The notes under the pieces: model-generated
Database searches by the model: none
Seen by the model: only the letters and a program-made list of their open reading frames with translations
Told to the model about the DNA's origin: nothing
Made by a program: the position numbers and the translations under genes
Part shown: positions 1 through 8,227 of the stretch, piece after piece
Numbering within the stretch: the stretch's first letter is position 1
How the letters are laid out: each line of letters starts with the position of its first letter
Assembly: GCA_947501935.1 (NCBI GenBank)
Contig: CANMXU010000035.1
Coordinates: forward strand, 1 to 41,071
Direction: 5' to 3'
Origin: an uncultured Alteromonadaceae bacterium
Lineage (GTDB): Bacteria > Pseudomonadota > Gammaproteobacteria > Enterobacterales > Alteromonadaceae
DNA length: 41,071 nucleotides

Positions 1-12
1 GTTTAAGTCCTA

Positions 13-672
13 ATGAATCAGAAAAGAGGTATTGGCAACAATACAAAACCGTGGCCAATATTACTTGACCACTTCAAACATGATTTACACACCAATACGT
101 TTGTATTTCGAACTGACGTAAAATCGTATTATGAATCAATTAATCATGAAATATTATTAGAAAAGTTAGCTGTTTACATTAAAGACAAAATGGTGATGAA
201 CTTAATATCACAATATTTAAAACGAAGTGTTGAATCAGGCGGTTTATTTAAAGATATAAAACAAGGTATTTCATCGGGTTGTCCGTTAAGCCCCTCGATA
301 TCGAGTTTTTACCTTTATGAGTTAGATAAAGAGATGGTAGATAAACCCGTTTTCTATCGACGTTACATGGATGATATTATCGTGTTATCACCAACAAGGT
401 GGAAATTACGTAAAGCCATAAAAACGGTGAATCAACATTTTGAAAAACTAAAGTTAAAACAACACCCTGATAAAACTGATATTGGTAGAATTAGCAATGG
501 TTTCGACTTTTTAGTTTATCAGTTTGGAAAAGAAAAAATAACATTATCAAAAAGAACATTACAAAATCACATACGTCGATTATCGCAGCTTTATGAGCAA
601 AAAAAGCATCAACCAAATTGGAAGATGCTTCTTGATGATTATCGACAACATTGGGTTGTATGGGTTGGCTAA
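13..672 (+). pseudogene. Reverse transcriptase, N-terminally truncated (group II intron-like RT)
   Basis: The reading frame holds the core of an RNA-directed DNA polymerase. Motif A is FRTDVKSYYESI (catalytic Asp35), a motif B-like block is GISSGCPLSPSISS (about 85-98), the catalytic YMDD is at 118-121, and HPDKTDIGR followed by GFDFLVYQF forms the thumb-side motifs. The palm begins only about 30 residues after the first Met, whereas such RTs normally carry a longer N-terminal finger region. An in-frame TAA at 4-6 closes the frame just upstream. So either the 5' part is lost or frameshifted, or this is a short variant. No maturase X/En domain, retron msr/msd or template/variable repeat is seen beside it. 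The family assignment (RT) is firm; the subgroup and whether it is functional are not. Confidence 0.75.
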
Positions 673-727
673 TATAAGTTCAGCCATACCGTTGTCGGTA
701 ATTAATTTTGATAGGCAATCAGTAGAA

Positions 728-1390
728 TTAAGATTGTTTTTTAAATCGTCGTGATGCTAAACCAATCATTCCTAATGCAAAAATAGCAAGTGTAGATGGT
801 TCGGGTACCTTACTAACTGGCGAAGTGACCATGTTTGATGCGCGGTATTTCACCTGTGAACTCTTATAACTATGATTTTTGTCCCTGTAACGCATTGTCG
901 CGTATCTATCTTCATATGGCTTGCCCTGATTCACATGAGAGATCATATAATCGTTATGTATATCAAACCTTAATTCTCCTGCCGAATTACTGTACACCAG
1001 CTCCTTTTCACTGGTGTAAACATCATAAAAATAATTGCCATCAATCGCCAAACTCGCTGTATCGAACAGGGTCATCCAGTTGGTTGAGGCATCGGTGATA
1101 AACGGGGTATGACTTTTTAAATAGATTGTAGTGCAACGTGCACCGCCAGGTGTAGGCGTATACGTTTCCAGACAGCGCCCCGTCCCGGACTCATGTGTTT
1201 GCGCAAAATCGCCTTCGTCGTTATATATCGCTTCAAAGGTGAAAATATCGTTTGCTCTGACGTTTGCATAATCGCCGCGCACGCTGATAATTGTGAAATC
1301 CATAGTCGTTTTCATGAGGGTGGCATTAGCGAAACTACTTGTTGCTACAACTAAACCTGCTATTCCCGCTTTTAAACATGTAAATCTCAT
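728..1390 (-). CDS. PEP-CTERM sorting domain protein of unknown function
   Basis: A 220-residue secreted protein. A cleavable signal peptide covers about residues 1-23, ending SSFANA. The C-terminus is a textbook PEP-CTERM signal: VPEPSTLAIFALG, then a hydrophobic stretch and the basic tail RRFKKQS. In this family the tail directs exosortase-dependent sorting and processing at the cell surface, often with exopolysaccharide. The central part (about 25-190) is polar, has one Cys pair near residues 73-85, and matches nothing I recognise. The ATG start is supported by an AGGAAG ribosome site a few bases upstream. It stands alone, pointing away from the PUL, with a long gene-free stretch upstream. 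No exosortase gene lies in the window, so the processing enzyme must be encoded elsewhere. Confidence 0.85.
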   Translation of the reverse strand: MRFTCLKAGIAGLVVATSSFANATLMKTTMDFTIISVRGDYANVRANDIFTFEAIYNDEGDFAQTHESGTGRCLETYTPTPGGARCTTIYLKSHTPFITDASTNWMTLFDTASLAIDGNYFYDVYTSEKELVYSNSAGELRFDIHNDYMISHVNQGKPYEDRYATMRYRDKNHSYKSSQVKYRASNMVTSPVSKVPEPSTLAIFALGMIGLASRRFKKQS

Positions 1391-2129
1391 GTAATCTTCC
1401 TTTATAATCCCTTTCCATAAATCATGGCAGGTAATAGTTAAAATTTTAATTTTTGAACTTTATGCAAAAAGTATGCGGAGATACAAAAACTTAACAAATT
1501 CAATGTGATGACAGTTTACTCAATTTTTAATTAATTAACACTGTAAAAAAGCCTAACACAACAATACTCATCAACTAGTTGAATTTTTTGCATAATATTA
1601 ACAAACTGTAATTGAAAATAGTTTCAGTATAAAAGTATCATTGGGTGAATGAATTTCATCTTCAGCCTGACATAAAGCTCAACAATATTTATGTTTAAAT
1701 CACATAAAACATGTACTTTAGTAGCGTAATTGATTAAAACTCAGTGGTGCTAAATATTGCATTTCAACTTATAAATACAACTATAGAGCAGTATATTCAG
1801 CATATTTTTACCACCTAGCAACTGACTTGTAATCAGTTGGCGTGACATGTCATCCGTTGGTCTTACTATACACTCAAAATTTTGATTTTATAAAGTAAGT
1901 TACCTATTTCTATATTCATGAAATTAGCATAAAACAAGATGGTAAAATACAATATATGCATACTAACGGAGTTTTATTCGTTGCTAGTGAATTCGAATGT
2001 TGATAACGCGAACTTTGATTTCTTATTCGATTAACGATTACCGTTGTATCATAGTTAACATCTAAAGGTTGAGCTCCACAGTCGGCTATGAGCTTGAAGC
2101 GGACGTTAGGGTTAATGAGTTACAGGGTC
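1391..2129. other. Gene-free AT-rich stretch
   Basis: No credible coding frame on either strand. Near the left edge it must contain the promoter of the PEP-CTERM gene. A small hairpin (CAACTGA...TCAGTTG) lies around 1819-1840 and a TGACATGTCA palindrome around 1844-1853. The right end holds a weak attC-like hairpin and then the bidirectional terminator. Confidence 0.6.
2054..2111. other. Possible degenerate attC-like hairpin
   Basis: The stretch begins GTTAAC and ends GTTAGGG, separated by about 45 bases. Inside, TTGAGCTC (2069-2076) pairs with GAGCTTGA (2090-2097), with two wobble pairs and a 13-nt loop. An integron attC site would end GTTRRRY and begin with its complement; here the last base is G and the left box is a poor match. 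The resemblance is therefore partial, and no integrase or cassette array is present. Confidence 0.2.
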
Positions 2130-2167
2130 AAAAAAGGCGAATACATTTACCTGTATTCGCCTTTTTT
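2130..2167. terminator. Strong bidirectional Rho-independent terminator
   Basis: A perfect 15-bp inverted repeat, AAAAAAGGCGAATAC (2130-2144) and GTATTCGCCTTTTTT (2153-2167), with an 8-nt loop and T6 in both directions. On the minus strand it closes the PUL transcript that ends with the GH10 lipoprotein gene (stop at 2197). Confidence 0.9.
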
Positions 2168-2196
2168 ATTGCTGATAACTAGCTAGTTTTCCGTAA

Positions 2197-3351
2197 TTAA
2201 CTTTTATGATTTTCTAATACTTTTTGTACTTGATAATAGGCTTTTTGTGGTTGGTGATTTTCGTCCCATAAGCCGAGGGTTTTAATTTTCTCCGCTTTAA
2301 AGTGTGGTGCGTCAGCAAGGGTCCATAAGCTCCACGAAACTACGCCGGTTTTATGATTGTTTAATACCGTTTGCGCCACATTTGCAAATGCTTTAGCGAC
2401 TAGGTCTGCTTGGTAGGCTTTGCGCTCTTTTACATGAATATTATTTTCGGTGACATGAAATTCAAAGTTGTTTTTATGCGCCCATTTAATTACTTCATCA
2501 AAGGTTTGTATTGCTTGGCTGTTGGCGTCGGCAAAGTCGACATATTCGTCACGAAGATGGGCTTGCCAGCCGATGCCGTCAACGCGTAGGCCGCGTTCAC
2601 GCAAATACATTACTAACTCTTTCATCAAGGCGATTGATTGAGGAGAGGTCATACGATGCTGGTTTAATATCATTTTCAAATTTGGTGCATTTTTATTGGC
2701 AACTTCAAATGCTTGAACAATATATTTCGGCACGCCGTGTTGGCTCAATAAAGGATATTTTGCTGGAATGTCAGTGATAAAGCCTATTTTAGTCCACGGA
2801 TTTTCCCACTCATTTACCCCTGCTTTGGGCCCGAACCAAGTGCCTTCTTCGGTAATGGTTTCATTCACTACGTCTAACCATTTTACATGCGCTTGGTTAT
2901 TGTAACGGCTGGCTAATGCGGTCATGTATTCGAATAACATTGTTTCTAATTCAAGCGCGGTTCTGCTGTCTTCCCTTACCCATTTAGAGCTTTGAGGACT
3001 AATGGGCGCGTGCAAACGTACCACTTGATTATTTTGTTTGGCAAGTTTGATCCAATGATCAGGATACTGCCATCGCCACTGGTTAGGTTTTGGATGAATA
3101 TGCGATTGCTTATATATATTGGCCGGAGTAATGTAGCTAAATTCATTATTGAGTAACTCACCTTGTGGGCCGTTAAGGTCTCGATAACCAATAGTGCCGC
3201 CAACATAAACATTTTCAGGATATTTATCGGCAATAATGTCTTTATAGCGACGACCATTTGGCTCTTCGGTGTACGTTCTTTTTGTCGTTTGTAGGTCGCT
3301 TGTTGAACAAGCCGATAATAAACAAAGACAAAATAGAGGGATTAATTTCAT
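2197..3351 (-). CDS. GH10 endo-beta-1,4-xylanase-like lipoprotein
   Basis: A 384-residue GH10-family enzyme. The N-terminus is a lipoprotein signal with lipobox LLSAC (Cys15); Ser follows the Cys, which favours the outer membrane. The catalytic barrel shows WLDVVNET with the acid/base Glu164, and FHVTENN with the nucleophile Glu302. Both retaining catalytic glutamates are thus present. The usual GH10 RGHTLVWH motif is replaced by VRLHAPISPQ (about 111-120), so the glycone-side site is altered. GH10 enzymes cleave beta-1,4-xylan internally. An AAGG ribosome site precedes the ATG. The gene is the last of the minus-strand PUL run, behind a sulfatase, and ends at the strong terminator. The surface anchoring and odd subsite motif suggest a modified, possibly sulfated, xylan substrate (inference). 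Confidence 0.87.
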   Translation of the reverse strand: MKLIPLFCLCLLSACSTSDLQTTKRTYTEEPNGRRYKDIIADKYPENVYVGGTIGYRDLNGPQGELLNNEFSYITPANIYKQSHIHPKPNQWRWQYPDHWIKLAKQNNQVVRLHAPISPQSSKWVREDSRTALELETMLFEYMTALASRYNNQAHVKWLDVVNETITEEGTWFGPKAGVNEWENPWTKIGFITDIPAKYPLLSQHGVPKYIVQAFEVANKNAPNLKMILNQHRMTSPQSIALMKELVMYLRERGLRVDGIGWQAHLRDEYVDFADANSQAIQTFDEVIKWAHKNNFEFHVTENNIHVKERKAYQADLVAKAFANVAQTVLNNHKTGVVSWSLWTLADAPHFKAEKIKTLGLWDENHQPQKAYYQVQKVLENHKS

Positions 3352-3370
3352 AGCTTTACCTTAAGAAATT

Positions 3371-3405
3371 CTAAACTGCCAGTAACCATTGCTTAGGCAG
3401 TTTAG
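3371..3405 (-). other. Intercistronic hairpin between sulfatase and GH10 genes
   Basis: CTAAACTGCC (3371-3380) pairs perfectly with GGCAGTTTAG (3396-3405) around a 15-nt loop. On the minus strand AATTTCTT follows, so it could be a weak terminator or an RNA-stabilising or processing stem that sets the ratio of the two cistrons. Confidence 0.5.
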
Positions 3406-3425
3406 CTTATGATGAAAAAGAATAA

Positions 3426-4898
3426 TTACTGCTCTACTTGAGCAATATGATCTGCTAATTGCTGCTGTAGCTGGTTAACGACTTCAGTATAATCGGGGTG
3501 CTCCACTACATTTTTGGTCTCACTTTTATCGACACTGTGATCAAAAAGCATGCGAGCGATAACTTGATTGTTTTTAGGATTACGCCATTGCGTAAAAAGA
3601 AACTGTTCAGTGCGAATGCTATCGGCATTTTTCCAGCGAGGAAAAACCGCCGTATTTACTTTTGCTTTAGTGTCTTTAAGCATTGGAACTAAGCTATCGC
3701 CCTGTAAGGTTTCGGGCGACTTTATGCCAGCAAGTGCTGTTAACGTTGGATAAATATCTACTGACTCAACCAAGCCTTGCGCAAATTGACCTTTACTCAT
3801 GCCCGGCGCTTTAATGATCAGCGGAATATGGTTAGCAACATCGAAAGACGAATGTTTAGCCCACTGGCTATGTTCGCCTAAACTCCAGCCATGATCGCCC
3901 CAAATAACCACTATGGTATTGTCAGCTAAGTTTAATGATTTAAGTTCAGCCAAAATATTACCTACTAACGCATCACTATAGCTGGTGGCCGCGTAGTAAC
4001 CATGAATAAGCTTTCTCGCCATTTCGTCAGACATATTGCCTTTTTTCGCCATAGCGCCGTCATGACCATAATTACGTAATTCATTCCACTGATGTTGAGC
4101 TTGTTTAGGCGCTTTATCAGGCATGTTAGGGGTTTGGCTTAGTTGAATATTTTTCTCGTCATACATTTGCCAATATTTATTAGGTGCGTTAAATGGCAAG
4201 TGTGGCTTAGTTAGCCCAACAGCAAGAAAAAATGGCTTATTGGCATTTTTCAAACGCTGTAAGTCTTCAATAGCGCGCGCAGCAATTTTGCCATTTTTAT
4301 AAGCGTCATCACTTACATCGGCTTTTTCAAACGCGGGATGATTCTTTATACCCTTTTTAGCCATGCTAATACTGGCTTTGGTTAAATAGTCATGCCTGCT
4401 TAACAATACGCTTTGTTTTTTATTGCCCGTAGTTGAGTCTTCATTTTTTACCCCTTCAGGGCGCCAAGGTTTTTCACTCCATGCACTTTGGTGGTCGGTG
4501 ATGTTGTTAAACACCTTACCCAAGCTTAAGGCGGTATAACCACTTTCTTTAAATGTTTGCGCAATTGAAGGCGCCCAAGGAGCGTCTTTATCGGCACTAT
4601 TAAAAGCAACAAAACGCTTTATGGTTGGGCGAACCCCAGTGAATACTGAAGCGCGTGAAGCACCGCACACCGGCACATTACTATAGGCCTGTGTAAAGGC
4701 GACACCTTCATTCATGAGTTGGTCAAGGTTTGGCGTTATTGCTTGGTCAAGATCGTAGGGGCCGTATTGCACTCTAAGATCGTCAATGGCAATAAATAAT
4801 ACATTGGGCTTTTCTTGTGTTTTTGCGCCGGCACTCGTTATTGCTGATGCTAACAATATAGCCATTGCCCCTTTGGTTAATAAAGCTAATTTATTCAT
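3426..4898 (-). CDS. Exported S1-type sulfatase (iduronate-2-sulfatase-like)
   Basis: A 490-residue arylsulfatase-fold enzyme that hydrolyses sulfate esters, probably on sugar units. Start chosen at 4898: it gives a proper signal peptide (MNKLALLTKG... to about residue 25) behind AAGAGA, whereas the longer frame to 4949 has a charged leader. Metal-binding Asp residues are in FIAIDDLR (about 35-42). The modification motif is C78-G-A-S-R82, a CxAxR variant of CxPSR, whose Cys becomes formylglycine. WGDHGWSLGEH (about 320-330) carries the further metal ligands. Layout and length resemble S1_7-type, iduronate-2-sulfatase-like enzymes, and the protein resembles the sulfatase at 24803-26239. Tandem GACAAGTT-type motifs lie about 110 bp upstream, while the common LacI operator is absent there. 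The exact sulfate position cut cannot be read from the sequence. Confidence 0.88.
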   Translation of the reverse strand: MNKLALLTKGAMAILLASAITSAGAKTQEKPNVLFIAIDDLRVQYGPYDLDQAITPNLDQLMNEGVAFTQAYSNVPVCGASRASVFTGVRPTIKRFVAFNSADKDAPWAPSIAQTFKESGYTALSLGKVFNNITDHQSAWSEKPWRPEGVKNEDSTTGNKKQSVLLSRHDYLTKASISMAKKGIKNHPAFEKADVSDDAYKNGKIAARAIEDLQRLKNANKPFFLAVGLTKPHLPFNAPNKYWQMYDEKNIQLSQTPNMPDKAPKQAQHQWNELRNYGHDGAMAKKGNMSDEMARKLIHGYYAATSYSDALVGNILAELKSLNLADNTIVVIWGDHGWSLGEHSQWAKHSSFDVANHIPLIIKAPGMSKGQFAQGLVESVDIYPTLTALAGIKSPETLQGDSLVPMLKDTKAKVNTAVFPRWKNADSIRTEQFLFTQWRNPKNNQVIARMLFDHSVDKSETKNVVEHPDYTEVVNQLQQQLADHIAQVEQ

Positions 4899-5005
4899 AA
4901 AATGTCTCTTAAAGTCATTATGTAAACGGTGCAGAAAATAGCATTGCACGCTGAATTTGAACCTGTGTTATTACTATAATGATGCTTTGAATATAAACGA
5001 AAAAT

Positions 5006-5024
5006 AACTTGTCGTAACTTGTCG
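5006..5024 (-). promoter_or_regulatory. Two tandem AACTTGTCG motifs upstream of sulfatase
   Basis: AACTTGTCG occurs at 5006-5014 and again at 5016-5024, one helical turn apart. Read on the sulfatase strand it is CGACAAGTT, the same word that precedes the GH10, sulfatase and GH3 genes at 10145, 11761, 16591 and 16722. It is a candidate activator site; the cognate regulator is unknown. Confidence 0.45.
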
Positions 5025-5078
5025 CAAAATCAGTAAATGAGACAGCTTTATAACAAGTTTTTTGTATTAGGGATTAAT

Positions 5079-5147
5079 CAGTAATTTACTCGGTAATGTA
5101 TTCGGTAATTAACTCGGTAATTAACTCGGTAATGTACTCGGTAATTG
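5079..5147. repeat. 12-bp tandem repeat, about 5.8 copies
   Basis: Units of CGGTAATTAACT and variants (CAGTAATTTACT, CGGTAATGTATT, CGGTAATGTACT) run head to tail between the GH5-like stop codon and the sulfatase promoter. No coding role is seen. The middle units are identical and the outer ones have diverged, as expected from slippage. Confidence 0.85.
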
Positions 5148-5152
5148 TTTAT

Positions 5153-6454
5153 TTAAATGCAAATTTTAATTTTGCCGGTTGTGAAATATCTAACCAAGAT
5201 AATCAGTTTAAGTCCTAACAATAGCAGCCATGAGAAACTGCCACCTGCACTTTCTGGCTGGTTTTGTTCTGCTTCGGCTAGGGTTTCTGTTTCTGTTTCT
5301 GTTTCTGGTGAGTTATCAGGAACTGTTTCTGTTTCATTTACAGGTGGATTGATAGGCATATCAACTTCATCATTTTCTCCATCATTAACCTCTTCATTTA
5401 CTTCATCGTTAATTTCAATAAAATCTTGTTTCAATGCCATAATCGCATCAACAACCGGCTCTAAATCAGTCCATTCATTGCTACTAACATCATAAAACTT
5501 TTTGGTCGCATTAACCGCATGCGGAATATTGTGTTCGTTTAATACAGTAATAAAGTCAGTGGCAAAAGCAATTTGCCGAGTAATATCGTACTCGTCGCCT
5601 TTGTTATAATTTCCCGGCATCCACGCCCCTTCCCAAATTGGAATACCCGTTGAAGCACTCCACGCCAAAGCAGCATCACGACGCTCGGTCATTAAAGTGA
5701 TTTCAGCAGCACCGCCGGCCCAGTAATAATGAGGATTTTCAGGATCAGAACTTGGGCCAGAGGCATACCCTTCATGAAATTCTCCCATTAAATAGCCATT
5801 ACCTTGGCTAGGAATATCAAGCAAATGCATTTTAGTCGGGTCAGAGCGCTTATGAGCACTGAAAATAATAATGCGTTTATCATTATTTCCGCCAGCACTG
5901 CGAATTGCAGTAACGGCTTGTTCATACGCTTGATTTAACTGATTTATAGGTTCATTTGAAAGTGGGCTACTTGCTGCAATTTCTACAATTAAATCAAACA
6001 TTAGTTCATAGGGGTAATCTTTATAATGTGCAGCGGTATCTGCCCACCATTGTACCCAAGCTGCTTGGGTTTCTTCAGTAGGGTTATCTTCAAAAGTATG
6101 TGACTGGTTGGCAATAATAGGAATAATGCCATTATCAAGTGCATCTTGAATTTGCTCGTCTAAATAACTCCACGTCGCTGATGCTGGGTCTTGTGCTAAA
6201 CGTAAACGCAGATGTTTAAAACCTTTATTGGCAAAGGCTTGCGTTGCTTTTGTACTGTAGTTGGCAATTTTACTTGGTACTTCTGACCAAGTAGCGTCAA
6301 CCCCAGTGCCCATTTGCTTAACCATGTTTTGTGGGCTTATTGGCGTTTGGCTATTTAGCACCTCGGCTTGAGCTGAAAACATGGCGCTGATATTAAACAA
6401 TACACTCATGCTCACAGGCATGAATAACTGGCGAGAGGAAAACAAAGAAATCAT
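5153..6454 (-). CDS. GH5-like glycosidase with GlyGly-CTERM anchor
   Basis: A 433-residue exported protein. The signal peptide ends at SAQA (about 30). A clan GH-A/GH5-like barrel covers about 31-345: NQSHTFEDNP after strand 3, LMFDLIVEI with Glu158 as candidate acid/base, GEFHEGYASGP corresponding to the HxYxP region, and GIPIWEGAW with Glu275 as candidate nucleophile. The Asn that normally precedes the acid/base is Val157; a separate SNEP follows at 166-169. After the barrel comes an acidic, Thr/Glu-repeat linker (about 346-400), then GGSFSWLLLLGLKLIIL and a basic tail. This is a GlyGly-CTERM signal of the type processed by rhombosortase. It is a tandem paralogue of the next gene upstream; the barrels are nearly superimposable but the C-termini differ. 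Substrate unknown; a role on a xylan or glucan backbone is inferred from context. Confidence 0.8.
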   Translation of the reverse strand: MISLFSSRQLFMPVSMSVLFNISAMFSAQAEVLNSQTPISPQNMVKQMGTGVDATWSEVPSKIANYSTKATQAFANKGFKHLRLRLAQDPASATWSYLDEQIQDALDNGIIPIIANQSHTFEDNPTEETQAAWVQWWADTAAHYKDYPYELMFDLIVEIAASSPLSNEPINQLNQAYEQAVTAIRSAGGNNDKRIIIFSAHKRSDPTKMHLLDIPSQGNGYLMGEFHEGYASGPSSDPENPHYYWAGGAAEITLMTERRDAALAWSASTGIPIWEGAWMPGNYNKGDEYDITRQIAFATDFITVLNEHNIPHAVNATKKFYDVSSNEWTDLEPVVDAIMALKQDFIEINDEVNEEVNDGENDEVDMPINPPVNETETVPDNSPETETETETLAEAEQNQPESAGGSFSWLLLLGLKLIILVRYFTTGKIKICI

Positions 6455-6505
6455 AGCGATTATCCAAAATATCGAAAGGTAAATTAAACTTGTAGTAGAA
6501 AGAAT

Positions 6506-6535
6506 AGCTTAGGTTTCACATGTAAAACCTAAGCT
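6506..6535 (-). terminator. Hairpin between the two GH5-like genes
   Basis: AGCTTAGGTTT (6506-6516) pairs perfectly with AAACCTAAGCT (6525-6535), 11 bp with an 8-nt loop, followed on the minus strand by ATTCTTTCT. It is a moderate terminator or processing stem downstream of the 6611-8080 gene. Confidence 0.6.
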
Positions 6536-6610
6536 GTGGCGGAGTTATCAAAGTTAGAACCCCATTAGTTAGTATTTTTGGCTGATTTGTGTCAGCTAGG
6601 GCTCAGTTAG

Positions 6611-8080
6611 CTACTCTCCGGTAATAACAACATTATCGATGTAGGCTTTTTCACCATTTTTGTCGGCAGTACCAACAAGTTTAAGCACTAAATTATTAAT
6701 GCCAAGTGCGTCATTAGGCAGGTTAATGGTTTCTCTGCTCCAACTGTTGTCCGCTGTTTGGCTTAAGGTAGTAAAGCTACTGCCGCCATCAATTGAATAT
6801 TCGGCTTTCAGATATTCATTGTTATCATAACCTGAGGTTTTTCGATCAAACGACCAAGTCGCACTGGTGTAACCTAAGGTTGATAACGTTACTTTTATAC
6901 GAGTGGTATTTTTCAGCAAAGCACCGTAATTACCTTCTACAGCGGCTACGGCATCAGCGCTACCAGAAACACCAGAAACCGCCCAAGCTGATAAATCACC
7001 TGACTCAAAATCATCAGAAAAAATTTCTGACTCAACCTCATTAGCCGGTGTTAACGCGATAATGGCATCAACCACTGGCTCTAAACTGGTCCAAGTATTG
7101 GTGCTTACATCATAAAATTTCTTGGTGGCATTAACTGCATGAGGAATATTATGTTCGTTCAATACCCCAATAAAGTCGGTTGAAAAGGCAATTTGACGAG
7201 CATTATCGTAGTCATTCCCTTTATTGTAATTTCCTGGCATCCACGCCCCTTCCCAAATTGGAATACCCGTTGAAGCACTCCACGCCAGCGCAGCATCACG
7301 ACGGTCAGTCATTAAGGTAATTTCAGCTTCGGTGCCATCCCAATAATAATGAGGATTAGTTGGATCTGTGCTTGGGCCTGATGCGTAACCTTCATGAAAC
7401 TCACCAATAAGATAGCCATTGCCCTGTGTTGGAATATCTAGCAAGTGCATCTTGGTTGGATCTGAGCGCTTATGGGCACTGAAAATAATAATGCGTTTAT
7501 CATTATTGCCACCAGCATTACGAATAGCAGTAACCGCTTCTTCATAAGCTGTATTTAGCTGGTCAATCGGTTCATTTGAAAGCGGGCTACTTGCGGCAAT
7601 TTCAACAATCAAGTCAAACATAAGTTCATAAGGATAGTCTTGATAATGCACTGCCATATCTTCCCACCATTTTACCCACGCAGCTTGCGTGGTGGCATTT
7701 GGATTGTCTTCAAAAGTATGAGATTGATTAGCAATAATGGGGATCATGCCATTATCAAGTGCATCTTGAATTTGGCCATCTAAATATGCCCATGTATCAG
7801 CTGCAGGGTCTTGTGCTAAGCGTAAACGTACGTGTTTAAAGCCTTTATTAGCAAACTCTACTGTCGCCTGCGGCGTATAATCAGCAATTTTATTTGGCAC
7901 TTCAGACCAAGTTGCGTCAACCCCAGTGCCCATTTGCGCCACCATATCTTGCGGAGAAATAGGTGTGGTTGAGTTTAATACCTCAGCATTTGCCACGGCA
8001 AAGTGGTTAATACTAACGGCTAAAATCGCAGTTTTTAGTAGGATATTCGCTGGTTTTGTTGCACTAACATTATTTTTCAT
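6611..8080 (-). CDS. GH5-like glycosidase with C-terminal beta-sandwich module
   Basis: A 489-residue exported paralogue of the downstream GH5-like gene. The signal peptide ends about residue 32 (AVANA). The barrel (about 33-350) repeats the same landmarks two positions later: LMFDLIVEI with Glu160, the later SNEP at 168-171, GEFHEGYASGP, and IPIWEGAW with Glu277. It too has Val instead of Asn before the presumed acid/base. From about 355 (FSDDFESGDLSAW) to the end there is a beta-sandwich of the MAM/CBM-like type, ending KAYIDNVVITG. This is likely a carbohydrate-binding module rather than a cell-surface anchor. A GGAAG ribosome site supports the ATG. A LacI-type operator lies about 100 bp upstream. 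The pair looks like a recent duplication split into a retained and a released or binding form (inference). Confidence 0.8.
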   Translation of the reverse strand: MKNNVSATKPANILLKTAILAVSINHFAVANAEVLNSTTPISPQDMVAQMGTGVDATWSEVPNKIADYTPQATVEFANKGFKHVRLRLAQDPAADTWAYLDGQIQDALDNGMIPIIANQSHTFEDNPNATTQAAWVKWWEDMAVHYQDYPYELMFDLIVEIAASSPLSNEPIDQLNTAYEEAVTAIRNAGGNNDKRIIIFSAHKRSDPTKMHLLDIPTQGNGYLIGEFHEGYASGPSTDPTNPHYYWDGTEAEITLMTDRRDAALAWSASTGIPIWEGAWMPGNYNKGNDYDNARQIAFSTDFIGVLNEHNIPHAVNATKKFYDVSTNTWTSLEPVVDAIIALTPANEVESEIFSDDFESGDLSAWAVSGVSGSADAVAAVEGNYGALLKNTTRIKVTLSTLGYTSATWSFDRKTSGYDNNEYLKAEYSIDGGSSFTTLSQTADNSWSRETINLPNDALGINNLVLKLVGTADKNGEKAYIDNVVITGE

Positions 8081-8178
8081 GTTTTAACTTCCCATATTGT
8101 TTTAGTTCTTATATTAGGTATTGTTTTAGATATTCTTATAGATATAGTTTTGTTATTTTTATTCTCGCCCTTTAAGTT

Positions 8179-8194
8179 CTGACATCGTTATCAG
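8179..8194. promoter_or_regulatory. LacI-type operator 1
   Basis: CTGACATCGTTATCAG, an imperfect palindrome matching the PUL consensus TGATAACGWTGTCA on the minus strand. It lies between the PEP-CTERM-type gene and the GH5-like gene starting at 8080, so the GH5 genes can have their own regulated promoter. Confidence 0.75.
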
Positions 8195-8227
8195 TAACAG
8201 GTAAATAAAAATCCCTCTGTTGATTAG

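Noticed and set aside
13..672. Diversity-generating retroelement or retron
   Set aside because: No template/variable repeat pair, accessory protein or msr/msd-like structure is visible, and the RT lacks its N-terminus.
5157..5495. Open frame opposite the linker of the GH5-like gene
   Set aside because: Its Ser/Val repeats mirror the Thr/Glu codon repeat of the real linker on the other strand.
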